Source: Thalassobaculum sp. OXR-137 (lineage in GTDB: Bacteria > Pseudomonadota > Alphaproteobacteria > Thalassobaculales > Thalassobaculaceae). Taken from it: a DNA stretch of 64,000 bases. The notes beneath the pieces are model-generated. The model was given only the letters and a program-made list of their open reading frames with translations, was not told where the DNA came from and searched no databases. Each line of letters begins with the position of its first letter. Within the stretch, counting starts at the first letter, position 1. The position numbers and the translations under genes are program-made. Location: the NCBI RefSeq assembly GCF_034377285.1, contig NZ_CP139715.1, forward strand, positions 1,658,001-1,722,000. The letters run 5' to 3'. Of the stretch, positions 42,741 through 50,898 are shown one piece after another.

Positions 42741-43523
42741 TCAGCCGCTCGCCTGGACGAACCGCATCCGGTCGTTGCGGATCTGGATCGCCGTCAGCAC
42801 GCCGGTGAACACAGCACCCGTGTCCAGGTTGATCCGGTGGCGGCGGATCGTCGGTTCCTCGAAAGGCTCCTCCGGGGTGTGGCCGTGCACCACGACCACC
42901 TCGAACGGCCAGCCGTCCTCCGGCTCCAGGAAGGCGTCGCGGATCCAGGTCACGATCTCCTCCGGCTGATCCGTCAGCGGCCGGCGCGGGTCGAGCCCGG
43001 CATGGACGAAGACCCAGTCGCCGATCCGATGCATCGGCACCATCCGGGCCACCGCCTCGGAGACGATCTCCGGCATGTTCCGGCGCAGGGTGTCGACGAT
43101 CCGGTCCGGCCGGTCGGAGGCGGCGACGGCGAAGTCGTGCCAGGTCTCCACGGCCCCGTTCGACTGCCAGACATGCAGCTCGTCCGCGTGCAGGGTCTCG
43201 TCGAGCGCGGCCTTCAGCCAGGCGTCGTGGTTGCCGAGCAGCAGGACGTCCTCCACCGGCACCCGCCCGTCGCAGAACATCGCCAGTCCGCCGGCCGCCA
43301 GGCCCAGGGTGTCCTTCACCGACGGGCCGCGGTCGATCAGGTCGCCGAGGAAGATGTTGGTCACCCGCTCCACCCCCGGACCGGACACGTCCTCGGCCAG
43401 GGCTTCCAGCAGCGGTTCGAGAAGATCGGCCCGTCCATGGACGTCGCCGATGGCGCAGATCAGATGGTCTGCGGCGGCGGGCTTCGGCGTTTCGAGCCAT
43501 TCGCCGTGGGATATGGAAATCAT
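42741..43523 (-). CDS. calcineurin-like serine/threonine or diadenosine-tetraphosphate phosphatase
   Basis: 260 aa metallophosphatase. Metal motifs: ICAIGDVHGRADLLEPLLEAL (DxH), FLGDLIDRGPSVKD (GDxxDRG), LLGNHDAWL (GNHD), and late WVFVHAGLDPRRPL and VVVVHGHTPEEP. It is of the PrpE/ApaH-related bacterial PPP type. Start chosen at ATG 43523 as it fits the family start; an upstream ATG at 43613 would add 30 residues without homology signs. Likely dephosphorylates proteins or dinucleotides. Confidence 0.85.
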   Translation of the reverse strand: MISISHGEWLETPKPAAADHLICAIGDVHGRADLLEPLLEALAEDVSGPGVERVTNIFLGDLIDRGPSVKDTLGLAAGGLAMFCDGRVPVEDVLLLGNHDAWLKAALDETLHADELHVWQSNGAVETWHDFAVAASDRPDRIVDTLRRNMPEIVSEAVARMVPMHRIGDWVFVHAGLDPRRPLTDQPEEIVTWIRDAFLEPEDGWPFEVVVVHGHTPEEPFEEPTIRRHRINLDTGAVFTGVLTAIQIRNDRMRFVQASG

Positions 43524-43673
43524 GCGCCTAACTGAGCACGCCGCCGGGCCGATTGTGAAGCTTTCTTGATTTGGATCACTGCACGGTTGCGGCAAGCCTG
43601 CTGCATTGCACAATGACAGAGGCTCAATCGGGAGCGGCCCACGGCCGCCCCTTCACAGACACGGGACCGGCTC

Positions 43674-44441
43674 ATGGAACTCCCGCTCCAGGGGAAGAAG
43701 GGGCTCGTCGTCGGCATCGCCAACGACCAGTCCATCGCCTATGGCTGCGCCCAGGCCTTTCGCGAGGCCGGCGCCGATCTGGCCGTCACCTACCTGAACG
43801 ACAAGGGGCGGCCCTATACCGAGCCGCTGAGCGAGGCTCTGGGCGCGGAGCTGTTCCTGCCCTGCGACGTGCGCGAGGACGGTCAGGTGGAAGCCCTGTT
43901 CGAGGCGGTGGCGGACCGCTGGGGCAAGCTGGACTTCCTGCTGCATTCCATCGCCTTCGCCCCGCGCGAGGACCTGCACGGCCGGGTGACCGACTGTTCG
44001 CGCGAGGGGTTCGACATGGCGATGAACGTGTCCTGCCATTCCTTCATCCGCATGGCCCGGCATGCCGAGCCGCTGATGAGAGACGGCGGCGCGCTGATGA
44101 CCATGAGCTATTACGGCGCCGAGAAGGTGGTCGACCGCTATAACCTGATGGGGCCGGTGAAGGCGGCGCTGGAGGCCAGCGTGCGGTATCTCGCGGTGGA
44201 ACTGGGGCGGCAGAACATCCGCGTCTATGCGGTGTCGCCGGGTCCGCTGAAGACCCGAGCCGCGTCGGGCATCGACCGGTTCGACGAACTGATGGACCAG
44301 GCCGCCGCCCGGGCACCGAACCATGCGCTGGTCACCATCGAACAGGTCGGCAGCGTCGCCGCCTTCCTGGCCTCGGGCGCGGCGGCCGGGATGACCGGCA
44401 ACGTGGTCTATGTGGACAACGGCTACAACGTGGTGGGCTGA
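43674..44441 (+). CDS. FabI-like enoyl-ACP reductase (SDR)
   Basis: 255 aa of FabI type: KGLVVGIANDQSIAYGCAQAFREAGADLAVTY near the start and the unusual catalytic spacing Tyr-x6-Lys in VVDRYNLMGPVKAALEASVRYL. FabI reduces the enoyl-ACP double bond with NADH in fatty acid synthesis. Here it sits 3 bp before a CoA hydrolase/transferase gene, not in a fab operon, so it may be a second copy with a specialised role. Its essential status cannot be read here. Confidence 0.85.
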   Translation: MELPLQGKKGLVVGIANDQSIAYGCAQAFREAGADLAVTYLNDKGRPYTEPLSEALGAELFLPCDVREDGQVEALFEAVADRWGKLDFLLHSIAFAPREDLHGRVTDCSREGFDMAMNVSCHSFIRMARHAEPLMRDGGALMTMSYYGAEKVVDRYNLMGPVKAALEASVRYLAVELGRQNIRVYAVSPGPLKTRAASGIDRFDELMDQAAARAPNHALVTIEQVGSVAAFLASGAAAGMTGNVVYVDNGYNVVG

Positions 44442-44444
44442 CAG

Positions 44445-45767
44445 ATGGGATACGACAGCGATCTCGCCGCCAAGACCGTCTCCGCCCGCGAGGCGGCGGA
44501 CAGTCTGGACGACAAGAGCAACCTGGTGCTGGGCATGGGGGTGGCGATGCCGCCGGCCTTCATGGCGGCCTTGGCCGAGCGGGCGCGGGAGCGGCGGGGC
44601 CTGAGCCGGCTGAACCTGTACTACATGCACGGCAGCAAGGCGGCGACGGAGACGATCCTGAAGCCGGAGCTGATGGACGTGCTCAAGCTCAACGTCCTGT
44701 TCATGAGCGGGCACGACCGCGCCTTCGCCGAGGAGGGACTGAAGCGGGGCGCGGTCTGGGTGCATTTCGTGCCCTCCATGTTCCACCAGGTCGGCCGGCT
44801 GCTGACCGAGCAGATCCGGCCCGACACCTTCGTGACCACGGTCTCGCCCATGGACCGCTCGGGTCATTTCAGCCTGGGGACCAACCCGGATTACGCGGCG
44901 GAGCTGGTGCGCAAGGCGGGCCGGGTGATCGTCGAGGTCAACCGCAACATGCCGCGGACCTTCGGAGAGAACCTGCTGCATATCAGTCAGGTCGATGCGG
45001 TGATCGAGCATGACGCGCCGCTGATGGAGCTACCGTCCCATGCGCCCGGACCGGAGGATCTGGTCATCGGCAAGGCGATCGCCGCCCTGATCCCGGACGA
45101 GGCGACCCTGCAGATGGGCGTGGGCGGCGTGCCGGAGGCGGTGCTGGCGGAGCTGCGCGGACACAAGCGGCTCGGCCTGCATTCGGAGCTGCTGTCGCCG
45201 CCGATGATCGACCTGATGCGACGCGGGGTGCTGACCGGCGAGGCGAAGACGATCCTGCGCTACAAGCACGTGTTCACCCTCGCGCTGGGCAATGCCGACA
45301 TGTACGACTTCATGGACGACAACCCGTCCATCGTCGGCTATCCGGCGACCTGGGTGAACAACCCGGCGGTGATCCGCAAGAACCGGGACATGATCTCGGT
45401 GAACGCCGCCCTGCAGGTCGACCTGACCGGACAGGTCAATTCCGAGGCGCTGAACGGCCACCAGTTCAGCGGCACCGGCGGTCAGCTCGACTTCGTGCGC
45501 GGCGCCTATCTGGCCCCGAACGGCAAGTCCTTCATCGCGCTGCACGCCACGGCCAAGGGCGGCACCGTCAGCCGGATCGTCCCGCAGCTCGCCAACACCA
45601 CGATTACCGACCCGCGGGTGGACACCCAGTTCGTCGTCACCGAATACGGCATGGCGGACATGAAAGGCCGCTCGCTCAGCGAACGCGCCCAGGCCCTGAT
45701 CGGTATCGCGCACCCGGACTTCCGGGACTCGCTTGCGGCGGAGGCGAAGGCGATTGGGTTGATGTAG
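44445..45767 (+). CDS. acetyl-CoA hydrolase / CoA-transferase family protein
   Basis: 440 aa, family of 4-hydroxybutyrate CoA-transferase and acetyl-CoA hydrolase. The catalytic Glu is Glu334 in GQVNSEALNGHQFSGTGGQLDFVRGAYLAPNGKSFIAL; LQMGVGGVPEAVLAEL and GLHSELLSPPMIDLM are standard. Uses an acyl-glutamyl thioester to move CoA. Lies 3 bp after the FabI-like gene, which suggests an acyl chain is reduced and its CoA then moved; the substrate is unknown. Confidence 0.88.
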   Translation: MGYDSDLAAKTVSAREAADSLDDKSNLVLGMGVAMPPAFMAALAERARERRGLSRLNLYYMHGSKAATETILKPELMDVLKLNVLFMSGHDRAFAEEGLKRGAVWVHFVPSMFHQVGRLLTEQIRPDTFVTTVSPMDRSGHFSLGTNPDYAAELVRKAGRVIVEVNRNMPRTFGENLLHISQVDAVIEHDAPLMELPSHAPGPEDLVIGKAIAALIPDEATLQMGVGGVPEAVLAELRGHKRLGLHSELLSPPMIDLMRRGVLTGEAKTILRYKHVFTLALGNADMYDFMDDNPSIVGYPATWVNNPAVIRKNRDMISVNAALQVDLTGQVNSEALNGHQFSGTGGQLDFVRGAYLAPNGKSFIALHATAKGGTVSRIVPQLANTTITDPRVDTQFVVTEYGMADMKGRSLSERAQALIGIAHPDFRDSLAAEAKAIGLM

Positions 45768-45775
45768 CCCCACCC

Positions 45776-45850
45776 CGTCGTCCTGACGAAAGTCAGGACC
45801 AAGCCGTTCCTGGCGCCGTTGGCAGGATCCTGATTTACATCAGGATGACG
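45776..45850. repeat. intergenic palindrome, GTCATCC-like family (variant)
   Basis: Reads GTCGTCCTGACGAAAGTCAGGACC, with CATCAGGATGAC at the other end. Inner GTCCTGAC/GTCAGGAC pair directly. It is between the convergent CoA-transferase and reductase genes and probably terminates transcription. Confidence 0.55.
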
Positions 45851-45875
45851 GTCGGGCTTTCACGGTGTCGGCCCG

Positions 45876-46790
45876 TTACCGGCCCATCCCGTCGCTCAGC
45901 GCCCGCAGCAGGGCCAGCATGGCGCTGTTCATCGGGGTCAGGATGCCGTGCCTCGCGCCGGCCCGGACCACCGCGCCGGTCAGCGCCTCGGCCTCCAGCC
46001 GGCGGCCGGCGAGCGCGTCGAAATACATCGACGAGCCGGCATCGTGCGGGAAGGTGAGCACCAGGCGCTGGGTATCGGCGGCGGCACTCGCCGGCAGGCC
46101 CGCGCCTTCGGCGTCGGCGACGGCGGCCGCCTCCTCCAGCAGCGCCGTCGTCAGCACCTGGATGTCCTCGCGCTGCAGCACGCCCTGGCGCATGCGGGTC
46201 AGGGCGGTGACCGGGTTGACCACGATGTTGATCAGCAGCTTCTGCCACTGCCGGGCGGTGAAGTCGGGCGTGCGCACCGCCTGGATCGGCGTGCCGTCGA
46301 GCAGGTCGATGAAGGCCTGGGCGGTGTCGGTATCCGGCAGTGCCAGATCCGCCTCGCTGATATGGCGCATGCGGACATGGTCGTCGGCGATCCGCTCGCC
46401 GTTGTAATAGACGATCACCGGCAGGGCCGTGGCCTCGCCGGCATAGGGCGCGATCCGCTCGGCATGGTCGATGCCGTTCTGCATCACCGCGACGATGGTC
46501 AGCGGTCCGCAGAGCGCACGCAGCCAGTCGCCGGCACTGTCGGTGTCCTGGGCCTTGGTGGTCAGCAGCACCCAGTCGACCGGCGCCGCGTCCGCCGGGT
46601 CGGTCAGCACTTTCATATCCACCTCGACGGTCTCGTCCGGCAGATCGACCCGCAGCCGCTTCAGCGGGCGGCGGCCGCAGGCGATGACGTCGTGGCGGCC
46701 GGCATGGGTCAGCGCGCCGGCGGCCGCACCGCCGATGCCGCCGAGGCCGATGACGGCGACACGCTGGCGCACGGGAGCGGAGGAGGTCAT
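45876..46790 (-). CDS. ketopantoate reductase-like (PanE/ApbA family) oxidoreductase
   Basis: 304 aa. NADP Rossmann motif VAVIGLGGIGGAAAGALTHAG at residues 11-31, the conserved WVLLTTKAQDTDSAG (Lys), VMQNGIDH, and the C-terminal domain reading RQWQKLLINIVVNPVTALTR. This matches PanE/ApbA, which reduces 2-ketopantoate in pantothenate synthesis; several paralogues with other substrates exist, so I do not name it panE. AGGA precedes ATG 46790. Divergent from the NIPSNAP gene. Confidence 0.82.
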   Translation of the reverse strand: MTSSAPVRQRVAVIGLGGIGGAAAGALTHAGRHDVIACGRRPLKRLRVDLPDETVEVDMKVLTDPADAAPVDWVLLTTKAQDTDSAGDWLRALCGPLTIVAVMQNGIDHAERIAPYAGEATALPVIVYYNGERIADDHVRMRHISEADLALPDTDTAQAFIDLLDGTPIQAVRTPDFTARQWQKLLINIVVNPVTALTRMRQGVLQREDIQVLTTALLEEAAAVADAEGAGLPASAAADTQRLVLTFPHDAGSSMYFDALAGRRLEAEALTGAVVRAGARHGILTPMNSAMLALLRALSDGMGR

Positions 46791-46980
46791 GGGCGGTCCT
46801 GGAATCCGGTTGCAGTGGGGGCAGTTGACGGCATGGGCCCGGCCCGGCGCAACCCGCTTTTCGCGGTTGCACAATCGCCGGTCGGCGAGGTGAACGCGAT
46901 CCGGGGGGCTTTCGCGGCCTCTCGGCTGCGCTACTCTCGCCGCGGCACTCGCCACGACCGCGATCCAGGAGGAAACCATC

Positions 46981-47304
46981 ATGCTGTTTGACGTGCGCAA
47001 ATACACCTGCCGTCCCGGCACCATCGGCAAGCATCTCGAGCTCTACGAGCGGCTGGGCAAGGCGCCCCAGGCGAAGCATCTGGGCGAGCCCGTGCTCTAC
47101 GCCAAGTGCGAGACCGGCGACCCGAACTGCTACATCCACATCTGGGCCTACGAGAGCGCGGGCGACCGCGAGGCCAAGCGTGCGGCCATGTGGAAAGACC
47201 CGGACTGGATCGCCTACACCCAGGAAAGCGCCAAGCTGGGCGCGCTGGAGAAGCAGGAGAACAGCCTGTTCAACGACGTCGGTTTCTACCCGTACAAGCG
47301 CTGA
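46981..47304 (+). CDS. NIPSNAP-family protein
   Basis: 107 aa dimeric alpha/beta barrel-like NIPSNAP domain: MLFDVRKYTCRPGTIGKHLELYER, and YIHIWAYESAGDREAKRAAMWKDPDWIAY is the family core. AGGAGG lies 8 nt upstream. Bacterial NIPSNAPs are small metabolic accessory proteins or enzymes of unclear reaction. Isolated by a 190-bp divergent gap upstream and a repeat downstream. Confidence 0.82.
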   Translation: MLFDVRKYTCRPGTIGKHLELYERLGKAPQAKHLGEPVLYAKCETGDPNCYIHIWAYESAGDREAKRAAMWKDPDWIAYTQESAKLGALEKQENSLFNDVGFYPYKR

Positions 47305-47322
47305 GCGGCTCTACGCCTCATC

Positions 47323-47435
47323 GTCATCCCGGCGAGCTCCGGGCTTGACCCGGAGATCGGCCGGGACCCGGTTCGAGTGACGGAGCCTGGGTCCCGGGCG
47401 CCTCCCGGATCAAGTCCGGGCGGCCCCGGGATGAC
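47323..47435. repeat. intergenic palindrome, GTCATCC family
   Basis: GTCATCCCGG ... CCGGGATGAC at the ends, with CCGGGCTTGACCCGG and CCCGGATCAAGTCCGGG inside. In the gap between the convergent NIPSNAP and amidohydrolase genes. Confidence 0.7.
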
Positions 47436-47447
47436 GATTGGGAAGCG

Positions 47448-48620
47448 TTAAAGCACGGCCCCGTCCCGCGCCGTCACGCGCCCGCCCTTGACCACGAGCG
47501 AGCGCATCGGCCGGTCCACCACAGCCTCGGCCAGGGTCTCGGCCTCGACCGCCACGAAATCCGCCCGTGCGCCGGGTTCCAGCCCGTAGGGCCCGTATCC
47601 GATCGCCTGGGCCGCGGCACCCGTGCACAGGTCGAAGGCGAGTGCGATGCCCTCGTCGGTGCGCAGTCCCGCCCGATAGGCCACCAGCATCGCCCGCTCC
47701 AGCATGTCGCCGTTGCCGAAGGGCGACCAGGCGTCGCGCACATTGTCCGACCCGGCGAAGACCCGGATCCCGGCTTCTCGCAGTTTGACCACGGGGATCA
47801 GGTTTCCGGTTCCCGGCGCGCTGGTCAGGATCGCGACATCGGCGTCGCGGAGATCGGCGATGGTGAGGTCCAGGGTGCGGTCGTCCACCGTCGCCAGCGC
47901 GAAGGCGTGGCTGACGGTCACCTTGCCCTGCAGGCCCAGAGCTGCCGTCCGTTGGGCGATGGCCCGCAGCTCCAGCGCGCCCCGATGCCCCGGATCGTGC
48001 AGATGGATGTCCACCCCAACCCCGTGCTTGTCGGCGAGACCGAAGATCAGGTCGAGATGGCCCTCCATATCGCCCTCGATCCCCACCGGGTCGATGCCGC
48101 CGATCAGCTCCACCCCCTCGGACAGGGCGGCGTCCAGCAGGTCCGCCACGCCCGGTGCGATCAGCACCCCCGACTGCGGGAAGGCGACGAGTTGCACGTC
48201 GACGATGCCGGCGAAGGCGTCGCGCGCCGCCATCACCTGGTGCAGATGGTCGAGCCTGCTGTCCGGGTCGATATCCACATGGCTGCGCAGGGCGACCGTG
48301 CCGTTGGCAGCCTCGCGGGCGAGAAAGTTCTTCGCGCGCTGCTCCACCGACAGGGAGAGGTCGCTCCGGCCTTCCTTCTCGGCGGCGATCCGGTGCGGCA
48401 CGCTCGGCCCTGCCCGATGCGGGCGCCAGGGCAGACCGAGGAAGGTCTTGTCCAGGTGGATATGCCCGTCGATCAGCCCCGGCAGCACCAGCTTGCCGCC
48501 CAGATCCTCGCCCTCTGTGCCGCCGCTGTCCTCGAAGGCGGCGAACAGCCCGTCGCAGATCACGATATCGACGGCGCGGCCGTCGGGCAGGCGGGCATTG
48601 CGGAAGCGGGTCTCGGTCAT
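47448..48620 (-). CDS. cytosine deaminase-like amidohydrolase (CodA family), altered active site
   Basis: 390 aa. Metal sites follow CodA: PGLIDGHIHLDKTFLG (HxH), VDIQ-like strand then IHLHDPGHRGALEL, VTVSHAFALAT, and VFAGSDNVRDAWSPFGNGDMLE for the late Asp. E. coli CodA has HCDE at the third site with the catalytic Glu; here it reads HLHD, an Asp in that place. So it may not deaminate cytosine; triazine, pterin or hydantoin-type amidohydrolases are possible. Its ATG overlaps the AraC stop by 4 bp and an MFS gene is divergent, giving a small catabolic unit. Confidence 0.8.
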   Translation of the reverse strand: MTETRFRNARLPDGRAVDIVICDGLFAAFEDSGGTEGEDLGGKLVLPGLIDGHIHLDKTFLGLPWRPHRAGPSVPHRIAAEKEGRSDLSLSVEQRAKNFLAREAANGTVALRSHVDIDPDSRLDHLHQVMAARDAFAGIVDVQLVAFPQSGVLIAPGVADLLDAALSEGVELIGGIDPVGIEGDMEGHLDLIFGLADKHGVGVDIHLHDPGHRGALELRAIAQRTAALGLQGKVTVSHAFALATVDDRTLDLTIADLRDADVAILTSAPGTGNLIPVVKLREAGIRVFAGSDNVRDAWSPFGNGDMLERAMLVAYRAGLRTDEGIALAFDLCTGAAAQAIGYGPYGLEPGARADFVAVEAETLAEAVVDRPMRSLVVKGGRVTARDGAVL

Positions 48621-49456
48621 GCGGCGGGTCCTTGGCGCGGGGTCGATGTGGTGAGATAGCGGGTCGGCGGGGCGCCGAGGGTGCGGCGGAACATGGCGAT
48701 GAAGGCGCTCGGACTGGCATAGCCGAGATCGAGGGCCACCGCCGTCACCGGCTCTCCCGCGGCCAGCCGTTCCAGGGCGGCAAGCAGGCGGCGGCGCTGG
48801 CGCCAGCGGCCGAAGGACATGCCCGTCTCGGCCTGGAACTGACGGGCCAGCGTGCGCGGGCTGGCGCCGGACTCCCGCCCCCAGGCGGCCAGATCGCGGC
48901 CGTCGGCGGGGTCGGCGATCAGCGCCTCGGCCACGGCCACTGCGCGGCGGTCGCGTGGCAGCGGCAGGTCGAGCGGGGCCGAGGGCAGATCCGTCAGCTC
49001 GTCGGCCAGGACGGCGACCAGCCGAGCCTCCGCGCCGACCTCAGGATACTCCCGCGGCAGGGCGACGACCCGGGCGATGAGGGCGCGGACCAGATCAGGC
49101 ACGCTGACCACCCGGCAGCGCGGCCCGATCGGCACGCCGGCGTCGCGCCTCAGATACAGCGTCCGCATGGCAACGGCGGAGGCGGCGCGCACCTCATGCA
49201 CCACGCCGGCCGGTACCCAGACCGCATAGCCGGGCGGCACGATCCAGGCGCCGTCGTCGGTGCGCACGGTCATCACCCCGCGCTCGCCATGGACCAGCTG
49301 ATCGCGGTCGTGGTGGTGCCAGCCGGTGGAGTGGCCGGGCACGTAGTCGACCGCGTAGCCGACGATGGCCTTCGGCCAGTGCTGCCGGTCGCGCACGTCC
49401 GGACTGCCGCCACCGGGCGTGCTGCGGTCCGTGGAGGGCTGTCCTGTTTGCAACAT
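48617..49456 (-). CDS. AraC-family regulator with cupin domain
   Basis: 279 aa. N-terminal cupin (AraC_N): STGWHHHDRDQLVHGERGVMTVR and GYAVWVPAGVVHEVRA, and the C-terminal HTH of AraC type: DLAAWGRESGASPRTLARQFQAETGMSFGRWRQRRRLLAALERL followed by VALDLGYASPSAFIAMFRRTLGAPP. Coupled to the amidohydrolase gene by 4 bp and divergent from the MFS gene (75 bp). Probably activates this pair in response to the catabolised compound. ATG 49456 has no clear ribosome site. Confidence 0.88.
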   Translation of the reverse strand: MLQTGQPSTDRSTPGGGSPDVRDRQHWPKAIVGYAVDYVPGHSTGWHHHDRDQLVHGERGVMTVRTDDGAWIVPPGYAVWVPAGVVHEVRAASAVAMRTLYLRRDAGVPIGPRCRVVSVPDLVRALIARVVALPREYPEVGAEARLVAVLADELTDLPSAPLDLPLPRDRRAVAVAEALIADPADGRDLAAWGRESGASPRTLARQFQAETGMSFGRWRQRRRLLAALERLAAGEPVTAVALDLGYASPSAFIAMFRRTLGAPPTRYLTTSTPRQGPAA

Positions 49457-49531
49457 CGATTGTCAGTCTGTCGAAAGACGGCAAGACGGACAAGGTGGAG
49501 GATAGGGTGTCATCGCCCGCGGGAGGATTGC

Positions 49532-50740
49532 ATGCGTCTCGACACTCGGTTCCTGTTTCTCAACATCGGCCACGCCGTCGACCACCTCATGATGCTGCTG
49601 TTTCCCGCGGTGGCGGTGATCATGGCGGCGGAGATGGGAGCGAGCTACGCCGAGATCCTGGTGCTGTCCACCGGCGGCTTCATCGCCTTCGGGGCGTTCT
49701 CCCTGCCGGCCGGCTGGCTCGCCGACCGCTGGAGCCGGGAGACCATGCTGGCGGTGTTCTTCGTCGGTATCGGCATCACCACGGCGCTGACCGGCCTCGC
49801 CCAGGAGCGCTGGCAGATCGCGGTCTGCCTGTTCCTGATCGGCATGTTCGCGGCGATCTATCATCCGGTCGGCATCGCCATGGTCAGCCAGGGTGCGGCG
49901 GCGGCCGGCGGCAAGGTGGGCCGGCGGCTCGGGGTCAACGGGGTCTGGGGCAACATGGGGGTGGCGGCGTCCGCGCTGGTCGCGGGCGCGCTGGCCGATC
50001 TGGCGGGCTGGCGGTCGGCCTTCGTCGTGCCGGGCTGCCTCGCGGTGGCGATCGGCGTGCTGTGGATGCTGCATTGCCGCTCGGCGGCGGGCCAGGCGGC
50101 GACCCATGCCGGTGCGGCGGCCCGCAAGTCGGGGGCGCAGCCGGCGGCGGACTGGAAAATGGTGCTGGGCGTGGTCTTCGTGGCCACCGCCTTCGGCGGT
50201 TTCATCTTCAACGCGACCACGATCTCGCTGCCCAAGGTGTTCGACGACAAGGACGTGGCGTCGCTCGCGGTGAGCGGGACGGAGGCGGGGTCGCTGATCG
50301 CCCTGGTCTATGCGGTCGCCGCCTTCACCCAGATCGCGGTCGGACACCTGATCGACCGGTATTCGGCCAAGCTGGTGTTCCTGCTGCTGGCGATCGGGGA
50401 TGTCCTGATCTTCCTGGTCGCGGCCCAGGCTACCGGGTCGGTGATGCTGGCGGTGTCGCTGGCGATGATGATGCTGGTCTTCGGCCAGATCCCGATCACC
50501 GACACCCTGATCGCCCGCAACACGCCGGAGCACTGGCGCGGCCGGGTCTATGCGATCAAGTACGTCCTGTCCTTCGTGATCGCGGCGACTGCGGTGCCGG
50601 CGATTTCGGCGCTGCACGCTTTCGGGGCGGGGTTCTCGACGCTGTTTCTCATCTGCGCGGGCTGCGCGGCGGTGATCACCCTTGCGGTCGCCTTCCTGCC
50701 CCGCACCCGCCCGCTGGCAGTCCCGCAGCCGGGGGAGTGA
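49532..50740 (+). CDS. MFS transporter
   Basis: 402 aa, about twelve membrane segments. MFS signature DRWSRETMLAVFFVGIG between helices 2 and 3, and DRYSAKLVFLLLA in the second half; a loop near residue 190 splits the halves. GGGAGG precedes ATG 49532. Divergent from AraC/amidohydrolase, so a likely importer or exporter of that substrate. In the same frame the sequence stays open far upstream, but that part overlaps the other genes and lacks family pattern. Confidence 0.88.
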   Translation: MRLDTRFLFLNIGHAVDHLMMLLFPAVAVIMAAEMGASYAEILVLSTGGFIAFGAFSLPAGWLADRWSRETMLAVFFVGIGITTALTGLAQERWQIAVCLFLIGMFAAIYHPVGIAMVSQGAAAAGGKVGRRLGVNGVWGNMGVAASALVAGALADLAGWRSAFVVPGCLAVAIGVLWMLHCRSAAGQAATHAGAAARKSGAQPAADWKMVLGVVFVATAFGGFIFNATTISLPKVFDDKDVASLAVSGTEAGSLIALVYAVAAFTQIAVGHLIDRYSAKLVFLLLAIGDVLIFLVAAQATGSVMLAVSLAMMMLVFGQIPITDTLIARNTPEHWRGRVYAIKYVLSFVIAATAVPAISALHAFGAGFSTLFLICAGCAAVITLAVAFLPRTRPLAVPQPGE

Positions 50741-50762
50741 GGGGGGAACTCTCTACTCTCTT

Positions 50763-50873
50763 GTCTTCCCGGCCCTGTGCCGGGACCGAGGGTGCCGCTT
50801 GCTGGAGCGCTTCAGGTCCTGCCGGGAGTCCCAGCGGCCCCGATCCTGGGTCCCGGCGCAAGGCCGGGAAGAC
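50763..50873. repeat. intergenic palindrome (GTCTTCCCGG ... CCGGGAAGAC)
   Basis: Ends GTCTTCCCGG and CCGGGAAGAC are exact inverses; inside are GTGCCGGGACC and GGTCCCGGCGC, which also pair. Differs from the GTCATCC family by TCTT for TCAT. Lies between convergent genes and probably terminates them. Confidence 0.65.
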
Positions 50874-50898
50874 TGGGGAGGACTCGTAGCAGCGCCCC

